In this document: one piece after another, positions 32,487 to 40,575 of the stretch | Layout: every line of letters begins with the position of its first letter | How positions within the stretch are numbered: position 1 is the stretch's first letter | Origin: Verrucomicrobiota bacterium | GTDB lineage: Bacteria; Verrucomicrobiota; Verrucomicrobiia; Chthoniobacterales; UBA10450 | DNA: 64,000 nucleotides | Reading direction: 5' to 3' | NCBI GenBank assembly: GCA_003218975.1 | Contig: QHPD01000106.1 | Coordinates: 1-64,000 of the forward strand | Notes under the pieces: generated by a model | Told to the model about the DNA's origin: nothing | Databases searched by the model: none | Seen by the model: the letters and a program-made list of their open reading frames with translations, nothing else | Translations under genes and position numbers: made by a program

Positions 32487-32693
32487 CTATTCTTTCTCGA
32501 CGGACACTTCAGTCGCCTTGATTACGGCAAAGACCTTGTCGCCCTTTTTGAGATTCATTCGCTCGACTGAGCCAGTTGTGATAATTGATGTTATCTCTCC
32601 AGCGGCAGTTCGGATGACAAGTTCTGACACGACTTTGTCAGAAACGATTTTCTCAATCGTACCGGGTAGGCGATTTCGGATGCTCGTGCTCAT
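32487..32693 (-). CDS. TOBE/Mop-domain (molybdopterin/oxyanion-binding) small protein
   Basis: MSTSIRNRLPGTIEKIVSDKVVSELVIRTAAGEITSIITTGSVERMNLKKGDKVFAVIKATEV. Confidence 0.85.
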   Translation of the reverse strand: MSTSIRNRLPGTIEKIVSDKVVSELVIRTAAGEITSIITTGSVERMNLKKGDKVFAVIKATEVSVEKE

Positions 32694-32825
32694 GGTAGCT
32701 TCTTTTCCACACTCGGCTCAGGTTTCAAATGGCGCGTTTTAACACGACCCTTGGTCGCAATTCGCCACCATGCGGCTCTTTTTGCGCCGGTCAGCCAACC
32801 GAACGATCAGCAATCAGGCTCGCGG

Positions 32826-33596
32826 TTAGCGCTCTCCCAGTGCGCCGGACGAACGTTCGAAGGCGCTAATTGCACTGCGGGTCTCCGGGCCCATGATTCC
32901 ATCGATCGCGCCGTGATAGTAGCCTGCTCGAGCTAGCCGACGCTGTAACTGCTCAACCGAAGATCGATCGCCATAGCCGTTGGCTTGATTGTCGTTGCCG
33001 CGGCCTTGATCGCGGTATCCGTACCCTTGACTGCCGTAGCCCTGATTGCCGTAGCCGTAGCCTTGATCGCCGTAGCCATATCCTTGATTGCCGTAGTATC
33101 CGTACCCGTAAGCGGGAGCGCTGTAATTATCATAGCCGTAACCGTACGGAGAGTCATACCCGTACCCATACGGGTACGAACCGTAGCCGTAATAATTGTA
33201 CGGATAATAGCTGTAATAGGGATACCCGTAGAAGAACGGAAAACCAAATCCGCCGATAAAAATGGACTGGTTGCCGCTCCAGTTGCCACCGCTCCAATTA
33301 CGACCAGTCCTCCAATTACGGCCGCTCCAATTACCACCAGTCCTCCAATTACGGCCGCTCCAATTGCCACCGCTCCTCCAATTACCACCAGTCCTCCAAT
33401 TACCGCCGCTCCAGTTGCGGTATGTCCCCGATGTGCTCCGACCGAATGTCGCTCCGCCTCGGGTGAACGCGTGTCCGCCTCGCGGCGACATTGAGCTAAA
33501 ATGCCGGCGACCACCGCGCGGATCAGCGTTTACTACAGACGCGGCCAACGTCACCGCCGCGAAGCAACTTAAGAAAAGTATGAATTTTGCGTTCAT
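32826..33596 (-). CDS. Secreted Gly/Tyr/Asn/Trp-repeat protein with C-terminal peptidoglycan-binding domain
   Basis: Signal peptide; repeated (S/T)GGNW/GRNWRTG; YGYG repeats; PG_binding_1-like VEQLQRRLARAGYYHGAIDGIMGPETRSAISAFE. Confidence 0.75.
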   Translation of the reverse strand: MNAKFILFLSCFAAVTLAASVVNADPRGGRRHFSSMSPRGGHAFTRGGATFGRSTSGTYRNWSGGNWRTGGNWRSGGNWSGRNWRTGGNWSGRNWRTGRNWSGGNWSGNQSIFIGGFGFPFFYGYPYYSYYPYNYYGYGSYPYGYGYDSPYGYGYDNYSAPAYGYGYYGNQGYGYGDQGYGYGNQGYGSQGYGYRDQGRGNDNQANGYGDRSSVEQLQRRLARAGYYHGAIDGIMGPETRSAISAFERSSGALGER

Positions 33597-33746
33597 GGAA
33601 TGTTTGAGTGTCTATGCATTATACACCCCAAAACGGGAAGAGTCTTAGATTTTTCGCCTTTCCACTGAAAATCTCGCCGCAACTTTGAGTGGCCTTTCAT
33701 TCTCGGGCTCACTGGCGCGATCGGTATCCTCGGCTAAATTTTGCGG

Positions 33747-34988
33747 ATGTTTTCGGAGACGATCGAGTTGCGCGGTCATATCATCGATTCGCTTATTCTG
33801 CCGAAGGTGCTGGATCAAATTCTGACTCACGGCGCAAATTTCAAGATAGGCGAGATCAAGATCGGCAAAAAACGTGCCGACCAAAGCTTCGCACGAATCG
33901 AGGTCTCTGCTGAGACGAGTGAAGCGCTCGATGAATTGATTCTGCGCCTACGACAGCACGGCGCCGAAGTGGACAAACGCGCGGATGCGCAGATCGCCAA
34001 AGCACCAGCGGACGGCGTTTTTCCGCGGGACTTTTACGTGACGACCAACCAGCAAACCTTCGTCCGGTTTGACGGCAAAGAGATCGAAGTGCGCCCTGCC
34101 ATGATGAACAGCGCGATTGTTGTGGATCGAAAAAGACGGTCCGCCCGAGCCGTAAAGTTCTTCGACGTCAGTAAAGGCGACGAGATTGTGGTTGGTCACC
34201 AGGGCGTGCGCGTCGTGCCGGTGCAGCGTTCGACGTCCCGCACGGATCTTTTTCAGTTCATCAACGCCATTATCGATGCCGACGAACCGAAATCGGCCAT
34301 CATTCGCGAGTTGGCTGGTGAATTGCAACGGGCGCGCGCGGCCAAAGGCAAAGTCGCAGTGGTCGCCGGGCCTGCGATTGTGCGGACTGGTGCCGGCCAG
34401 CATCTGGTGCGCCTCATCGAATCGCGATACGTCGATCGTCTTTTTGCCGGAAATGCGTTTGCCGCTTACGACGTCGAACGGGCGTTGTTCGGCACTTCTT
34501 TGGGAATGAGTTCCGAGCTGGCGTTCGCACGCGGCGGGCACGAGAACCTCATGCGAGCGGTCAATGTAATCCGCGAAGCAGGTGGAATCGCCGCGGCCGC
34601 TCAAAAAAAGATTCTGACCGGCGGCATCATGCATGCCTGCGTCCGTCACAACGTCGATATCGTGCTGACCGGCTCGATCCGTGACGAGGGACCGATTCCG
34701 GGAGTAACAACAGACGCGATCGAAGCGCAAAAAGTCATGCGTGAAAAACTCGCCGATGTGACGCACGCTTTGCTGCTGGCGACTATTCAACATTCGCTCG
34801 CGGTGGCGACCATGCTCGCGCCTACCGTGAAAACTGTCTGCGTTGATATCGATCCCTCGGCAGTAGAGAGAGCAGTGGAGCATCAGCCGTTGCAATCAAT
34901 CGGCTTGGTTACAGATGTGGAACCGTTCCTGCGGGAACTCGCCGATTGCGTCACCGAAGCCGAATCCTCTAGCGGCGCAAAGAAGTAG
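33747..34988 (+). CDS. LOR/SDH-family protein (TIGR00300-like; ornithine cyclodeaminase domain of AgrE type)
   Basis: MFSETIELRGHIIDSLILPKVLDQILTHGANFKIGEIKIGKKRADQSFARIEV...FPRDFYVTTNQQTFVRFDG. Confidence 0.82.
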   Translation: MFSETIELRGHIIDSLILPKVLDQILTHGANFKIGEIKIGKKRADQSFARIEVSAETSEALDELILRLRQHGAEVDKRADAQIAKAPADGVFPRDFYVTTNQQTFVRFDGKEIEVRPAMMNSAIVVDRKRRSARAVKFFDVSKGDEIVVGHQGVRVVPVQRSTSRTDLFQFINAIIDADEPKSAIIRELAGELQRARAAKGKVAVVAGPAIVRTGAGQHLVRLIESRYVDRLFAGNAFAAYDVERALFGTSLGMSSELAFARGGHENLMRAVNVIREAGGIAAAAQKKILTGGIMHACVRHNVDIVLTGSIRDEGPIPGVTTDAIEAQKVMREKLADVTHALLLATIQHSLAVATMLAPTVKTVCVDIDPSAVERAVEHQPLQSIGLVTDVEPFLRELADCVTEAESSSGAKK

Positions 34989-35010
34989 CTGCGGGTAAAT
35001 TGTCGATCGT

Positions 35011-35820
35011 ATGCGCGAGTTGCTCCTTTGTCCGCCGGACTATTACGGAATCGAATACGAGATCAATCCCTGGATGAGCCGCGCCCGCGGCGCCGAGGCC
35101 GCCCTTGCACAAAAGCAGTGGAACGAATTGCACGCGACGCTTTCAAAATTGGATTGCAAGATTCATTTGATCGCCCCGCAGCGGGGACTTCCGGACATGG
35201 TTTTCACGGCCAACGCCGGGCTCACGATTGGTCGCAAATTCATTCCCAGTAATTTCCGGCACAAAGAGCGCGCGGGCGAAGCGCCGCATTTCGCGCGCTG
35301 GATGGAAGAACATGGCTATCAAGTCGCGTGGTTGCCGGATGATCTCTACTTCGAAGGCGAAGGCGATGCTCTCTTCGGCGGCGACGTTCTTTTTTGCGGT
35401 TACAAATTTCGTTCTGATATCCAATCGCATCGCGCCGTCGCGGACATGCTCGGTTGCCTGGCCGTTTCAGTTGAGCTTGTCGATCCGCGTTTTTATCATC
35501 TCGACACCTGCTTTTGCCCGCTGCCCGATGGCGCGGCGGTCTGGTTTCCGGCGGCCTTCGATGAATACGGGCAACGCGCCATCCGCGAACACGTGGCCGA
35601 CTTGATCGATGTCCTACCGGAAGAGGCAATGCATTTTTCATGCAATGCCGTCGTGCTGGAGCGCGACATTGTGCTCCCGGAAGGCGCGCCGAAACTCGTC
35701 GCGATTCTGCAGGACCGCGGCTACCGCTGTCACGAGTTGCCAATGAGCGAATTCATCAAGGCTGGCGGCGCATGCAAATGTCTGGTGATGTTCATGCCGC
35801 AACGAGAGAGCGCGTTGTAG
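35011..35820 (+). CDS. Amidinotransferase/arginine dihydrolase-like protein (AgrE/ArgZ N-domain type)
   Basis: MRELLLCPPDYYGIEYEINPWM...LPDMVFTANAGL...YFEGEGDALF...FYHLDTCFCPL...GGACKCLVMF. Confidence 0.82.
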   Translation: MRELLLCPPDYYGIEYEINPWMSRARGAEAALAQKQWNELHATLSKLDCKIHLIAPQRGLPDMVFTANAGLTIGRKFIPSNFRHKERAGEAPHFARWMEEHGYQVAWLPDDLYFEGEGDALFGGDVLFCGYKFRSDIQSHRAVADMLGCLAVSVELVDPRFYHLDTCFCPLPDGAAVWFPAAFDEYGQRAIREHVADLIDVLPEEAMHFSCNAVVLERDIVLPEGAPKLVAILQDRGYRCHELPMSEFIKAGGACKCLVMFMPQRESAL

Positions 35821-35849
35821 CAAACGTCGGCGCGCTCGGCGATCGCGCC

Positions 35850-37607
35850 CTACCGTTCCCGTTTTGCGCGTAACGCGTGCTCGATTTTACCCAGCGGCAA
35901 ACAGTTCATCACGTCCGTTTTCGTCAGCCAGCCTTTGCGCGCGATGCCGATCCCGAACCATAAATCCTGCAAACGCTCGGCGCGATGCGCGTCCGGGTTG
36001 ATGACGCATTTGACGCCTTTTTGTTTCGCCATTGGCCACCAACGCCAGTCGAGATCGAGCCGTTTGGGCGCCGCGTTTAGCTCGATCCACGTCCCGGTGC
36101 GCGCCGCCGCGTCGAGAATGGCTGGGATGATGATCTGGTAAGACTCGCGTTTCAGCAATAACCGGCCGGTCGGATGCGCCAGCATGGTGACAAACGGGTT
36201 TTCCATCGCACGAACCATGCGTCCGGTCATTTCCGCTTCGCTCAGACCAAGAGCAGAATGAACAGAAGCGACCACGAAATCGAGTTGCGACAAAATTTCA
36301 TCGGGAAAATCAAGTGAACCGTCGCGAAGAATGTCGCATTCGACTCCCGCGAAGAGCCGAAAACCGTCGAATTTTTTGTTCAGCTTTCGAATCGCGGCGA
36401 CTTGCGCGAACAATTTTTTCTCGTCGATCCCGTGCGCTTGAATCTGGCTGCGGCTGTGATCGGCAATGCCGAGATACTCCAGCCCGAGCGCCTGTGCGGC
36501 TTCCGCCATTTCTTCAAGGGAGTTGTGGCCGTCGCTCGCCAGCGTGTGGCAGTGAAACGTGCCACGCAAATTTTCCTTCTCGATCAATTTCGGAATCGCA
36601 TTTTTCTCGGCGGCTTCGAACTCGCCCCAATTCTCCCGTAGCTCCGGCGGAATGAAATCGAGGTCCACTGCCCGGTATAAATCGGCTTCATCGCGCACCT
36701 TCGGAATTTTGTTGGCCGGTTTTTTCTTCTTCGCTTTCGCGTCGACCGGAAGCGGGGCCAGCCGGTACTCGTTAAGCGTCCAGCCCCGTTTGAGCGCGCG
36801 GCTGCGTAACTCGATGTTGTGCTCCTTATTGCCAGTAAAATAAGCCAGTGCAAACGGGTATTCCGCGGTGCTCACCACTCGCAGGTCACACTGGACTCCG
36901 GAACGAAGCCGCACACTCGACTTGGTGGGGCCCTGCGCGATGACCGATTCCACCAGCGAATGGCCGACGAAAAATTTCGTGATCGTTTCCGGTTTTTTTG
37001 TCGCCACCAGAAGATCGACATCGTGCACAATTTCTTTTCGCCGCCGATAACTGCCCGCAACCTCTGTATGGAGCGCGTCCGGATGAGCAGCGAAATCGCT
37101 TCTTAATGTCTCCGCTTCATGTGCGATTTGGCCGAATTGGAAATAACCGGAATGCCGGGTTCGTTCCTCGATCGCTTTGCAGATTTTCGCTTGCGTCGTT
37201 TCGCCAAAGCCGGGTAGCTCCGCGACGCGGCCGGTTTCGCACGCTTTTAGCAATTGCTCAATCGAGCTGATCTGGAGTTTCTCGTAAAGGGCTTTGATCT
37301 TTTTCGCGCCGAGACCCGAAATCGAGAACAATTCCAGGATGGCCGCCGGAAATTCCGCGCGCAGCTCTTGCAGATATTTCAGCGAACCAGTGGCGGCGAG
37401 CTCTTTGATCTTGAGCGCGATGCTTTTGCCGATGCCGGGAATTTTTCCCAACGCTTCTTCATCCTGCAGGTCCGAGATGTTTCCACCAAATGTTTCGATC
37501 GCGCGCGCGGCGTTGACGTACGCTCGAATCTTGAAAGGATTCTCGCCTTTCAATTCGAGCAACGTGCCGATTTCCTCCAAAACAGCGGCGACTTCACTTT
37601 TGGTCAT
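35850..37607 (-). CDS. polX: Family X DNA polymerase with C-terminal PHP domain
   Basis: 585 aa; N-terminal HhH (IPGIGKSIALKIKELAATG), VAGSYRRRKEIVHDVDLLVAT, PHP motif GTFHCHTLASDGHNSLEEMAEAA. Confidence 0.95.
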   Translation of the reverse strand: MTKSEVAAVLEEIGTLLELKGENPFKIRAYVNAARAIETFGGNISDLQDEEALGKIPGIGKSIALKIKELAATGSLKYLQELRAEFPAAILELFSISGLGAKKIKALYEKLQISSIEQLLKACETGRVAELPGFGETTQAKICKAIEERTRHSGYFQFGQIAHEAETLRSDFAAHPDALHTEVAGSYRRRKEIVHDVDLLVATKKPETITKFFVGHSLVESVIAQGPTKSSVRLRSGVQCDLRVVSTAEYPFALAYFTGNKEHNIELRSRALKRGWTLNEYRLAPLPVDAKAKKKKPANKIPKVRDEADLYRAVDLDFIPPELRENWGEFEAAEKNAIPKLIEKENLRGTFHCHTLASDGHNSLEEMAEAAQALGLEYLGIADHSRSQIQAHGIDEKKLFAQVAAIRKLNKKFDGFRLFAGVECDILRDGSLDFPDEILSQLDFVVASVHSALGLSEAEMTGRMVRAMENPFVTMLAHPTGRLLLKRESYQIIIPAILDAAARTGTWIELNAAPKRLDLDWRWWPMAKQKGVKCVINPDAHRAERLQDLWFGIGIARKGWLTKTDVMNCLPLGKIEHALRAKRER

Positions 37608-37734
37608 TACTCAACTCTTAGCGCAAAAAAACGTCGCACGCGATGCTCTCGCGCTCGCCTGCGTCTAAGTCTGCAGAACTGGAGGTAGATGCGTTCCGCG
37701 AAGCGCTTTAACCGACTAATGGTTCGGGACTTAT

Positions 37735-39882
37735 TTAAGGCGCGACCACGCTCCAACCGGCAGGAAGAGTGGGGCCGTACGCGGCGCTCACGTAAACGTT
37801 CTTATTGAGATACCATATGAGGGTTTGCCGCGTGCTAGAGTTGTAAAGCAGATAATCCGGTTTGCCGTCGCGATTGAAATCGGCTGTCCCGATCAATTCA
37901 TAACCACTGGAAAGGGTCGGGCCGGACGCGCTTGCGATGTGCGTCACTCCTGACAGATACCAGATCGCTGTTTGACGCGTACTTGGATTGAACAGCAAGT
38001 AATCTGGATGACCATCGCGATTAAAATCAGCCACAGCCACTAACTTGGAGCCGGCCGGAAGAGTCGGCCCGTATGGGCTAGCGATGCGAACGTTGTTATT
38101 CATGTAGTATATCGCTGTCTGCTGTGTGCTGGCGTTGTAAAGGACCCAATCGGGTTTTCCGTCCTTATTAAAATCGCCTGTCCCCACCATCTGCCAGCCA
38201 CTGTAGAGAGTCGGCCCGGCCGCGCCTGCGACATGCGTCACTCCTGACAGATACCAGATCGCTGTTTGACGCGTACTTGGATTGAACAGCAAGTAATCTG
38301 GATGACCCTCGCGATTAAAATCAGCCACAGTCACTAACTTGGGGCCGGCCGGAAGAGTTGGCCCGGTCGCGGAAGCGATGCGAACGTTGTTATTCATGTA
38401 GTATATCGCTGTCTGCTGTGTGCTGGCGTTGTAAAGGACCCAATCAGGCTTCCCATCGCCGTTAAAATCAGTCGGCGCAGGAGCAGGCGAATTAATCAGG
38501 TTATAACCGATGACATCGAGGTTGATGGCTTCCGGCGACGTAAGGGTGACGTCGGAATATTGGCCCGCACAGCTAAACGCATTCTGCACATACGGCTGCG
38601 CTTGCGGGCAGGCCGTGCTCTGCCAATCACCGAAGTCGCCATTGGAGTTCTGATCGAAATAGACGATCCTGCTAGTGCCGCGATTGATCGAGAAATAGCG
38701 TGTGCCGCTCGACGTGAGATTTCGGACACCAGTAGAGGACCAACTGAACAAGTCTTGTGGGCGGAGATCGCTCCCGCCGATATTTAAGCGGGATCCAAAC
38801 CCGAGGACCTCGTCCATCTCATGCTCAGTGGCACGCTGCCCGTCAAGATTGCTGCCGCTGGTAGGCCGACTGAACTGAAACCGCACCGAGGAGTTCAACG
38901 TAACGATACCATCATACGACCCGCCGATCGTGCCGCTTGCAGTTAGCCCTCCGGGCGTGTTCAACCGCACCGCTCGCCCGATCGCACTCGTCGGCCTAAT
39001 GTTAGCGGATAACGCACTCGTCGGCAGGCTCGTGTTCGCTGTGGCGTCGTAGCCGGTAATTGCATCCGCTACTAGGGCATTGATGAACGTATTCCACGGA
39101 ATTGTGTAATAGACCCAGTCACTTCGCGAGATCCAACCCGAAGGGAACGGTTTGCCGTTTGGCGCCTGGGTCGAGTAGCGGAAAAGAATCGAGACTGTGA
39201 TCGGATCGCTAAACAGCGACTCGTAAATTGCGATGGCCCGATGGATTGTTGCCTCGATTGCCGCCGCGTTTGGATTGCTGGTAATTGAGAAGTCGAATGT
39301 TGGGTTGATGATGAGTCCAAGACTAGCCGAGGTCGTGGCTGTCATTACATCCGAGTAGCTGACTGTGCCGGTCGCATCATAAGCGCTCACGCGATAGTAG
39401 TAGGTAGTGCCCTGGCTCAGGCCGGTCACGACGCGTCCAGTCACGTTCCCCACGTCCAAGTCGTGGTAACCGTCAACGTAGCTATCGAACGAAGCGCTTG
39501 TGGAGACATCGAGTCGATAGTCGATCGCGCCGCTTACTTTTTGCCAAGCCGCCATAAAGCTGCTGCGCGTCGGCGGTATCATTTGCAACGGGCCACCTTC
39601 TATTTGCGCTTGGCTTGGCATCGCGTTTTGCAAACCGAGCGCGCTTTCCGAGTCGGCCCGCGTTTCATGCGCCCCCACGGCCGCCGGGAATTCAGGAAGA
39701 TTAGGATTCCGCCTTGGCGAACTCGTGTCCGCGCCGAGTGCAGCGAGTCCCAAGACCACGCCAGCAGCAAAAATAATTGAACCCGCTATTAGAAAGCCCC
39801 ACCGCTGCATCGTTTCGCTGCGAAAGCCCGTAGCGTAAGGGCACGATCTCATTACGCAAAACGAAAAGATCCTGAAGAACAC
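37735..39882 (-). CDS. Secreted metalloprotease-like protein with FnIII-like region and five FG-GAP/VCBS repeats
   Basis: VSASTSASFDSYVDGYHDLDVGNVTGRVVTGLSQGTTYYYRVSAYDATG; RATEHEMDEVLGFGSRLNIGG; C-terminal ~49-aa repeats DFN(R/G)DGKPDWVLYN... Confidence 0.75.
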   Translation of the reverse strand: MFFRIFSFCVMRSCPYATGFRSETMQRWGFLIAGSIIFAAGVVLGLAALGADTSSPRRNPNLPEFPAAVGAHETRADSESALGLQNAMPSQAQIEGGPLQMIPPTRSSFMAAWQKVSGAIDYRLDVSTSASFDSYVDGYHDLDVGNVTGRVVTGLSQGTTYYYRVSAYDATGTVSYSDVMTATTSASLGLIINPTFDFSITSNPNAAAIEATIHRAIAIYESLFSDPITVSILFRYSTQAPNGKPFPSGWISRSDWVYYTIPWNTFINALVADAITGYDATANTSLPTSALSANIRPTSAIGRAVRLNTPGGLTASGTIGGSYDGIVTLNSSVRFQFSRPTSGSNLDGQRATEHEMDEVLGFGSRLNIGGSDLRPQDLFSWSSTGVRNLTSSGTRYFSINRGTSRIVYFDQNSNGDFGDWQSTACPQAQPYVQNAFSCAGQYSDVTLTSPEAINLDVIGYNLINSPAPAPTDFNGDGKPDWVLYNASTQQTAIYYMNNNVRIASATGPTLPAGPKLVTVADFNREGHPDYLLFNPSTRQTAIWYLSGVTHVAGAAGPTLYSGWQMVGTGDFNKDGKPDWVLYNASTQQTAIYYMNNNVRIASPYGPTLPAGSKLVAVADFNRDGHPDYLLFNPSTRQTAIWYLSGVTHIASASGPTLSSGYELIGTADFNRDGKPDYLLYNSSTRQTLIWYLNKNVYVSAAYGPTLPAGWSVVAP
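37848..38480 (-). repeat. Tandem ~147 bp repeats within CDS, with a ~294 bp higher-order duplication
   Basis: catgtagtatatcgctgtctgctgtgtgctggcgttgtaaagg at 38101 and again at 38395 (294 bp apart). Confidence 0.85.
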
Positions 39883-39912
39883 AAAGCACGCACCGGGAAA
39901 CGCGCATGTTGG

Positions 39913-40515
39913 TTACATTCGCCCACGCCGCTGGTAGAATTTGTAGCGCTCCATGATGGATTCGATGTAATTTCGTGTTCCGGGAAAATCGATATTTCGA
40001 AGGAACTTCTTTACCGGAATGTCGGCGACTTCATTTCCACCGGTCCACCGCTGGGCACGGCGGGCACCGGCGTTGTATTCCGCTAGCGCGAACGGCACTG
40101 GATCGGTTTGATGTTCCCAGTGTTCCAACGCGCGACGCAAATACCACGTGCCGGCCTCAAGATTGGTTTTTGGATCGAAAAGTTGATCGGCACGAAAGTT
40201 GTCGATTTTCTCTTCGCGCGCCCACTCGCTGGCCGCTCTTTCGCTTACTTGCATCAGCCCGCGCTCGCCGGCGGTACCATGTTTTCTCGCATCAAACCGG
40301 CTCTCCCTCCACACCACCGCCTTCACCAGCATTGGGTCGAGATGATGTTGCAGCGCGACGGCGCGAATCAACGGATCGTACTGATGAAACCGGGCCGGAC
40401 TCATCCATTCGTAAAATGTATAAATCGGATCACTGGATTGGAGAGCCAGATAAGCAAAACCCGCCGCTACCGCGAGCAATACGCAAAGGATCAGCTTGAA
40501 GAAAAATCGTATCAC
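39913..40515 (-). CDS. Lytic transglycosylase (SLT domain)
   Basis: MLVKAVVWRESRFDARKHGTAGERGLMQVSERAASEWA...FALAEYNAGARRAQRW; start estimated (GTG 40515); longer ORF is antisense to priA. Confidence 0.8.
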   Translation of the reverse strand: MIRFFFKLILCVLLAVAAGFAYLALQSSDPIYTFYEWMSPARFHQYDPLIRAVALQHHLDPMLVKAVVWRESRFDARKHGTAGERGLMQVSERAASEWAREEKIDNFRADQLFDPKTNLEAGTWYLRRALEHWEHQTDPVPFALAEYNAGARRAQRWTGGNEVADIPVKKFLRNIDFPGTRNYIESIMERYKFYQRRGRM

Positions 40516-40575
40516 TTCGGCATCAAATCTCGTGCTCCTGCTCGCCTGAGCAATTAAATTAAGCCAGTCCTTCTC

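Noticed and set aside
32985-33494. Val/Ile/Ala-rich plus-strand ORF (169 aa) and alternate-frame ORF 32933..33514
   Set aside because: Low-complexity by-products of the tandem repeats in the 32826-33596 gene.
33948-34895. 315-aa minus-strand ORF
   Set aside because: Antisense to the LOR/SDH-family gene; no recognisable domain.
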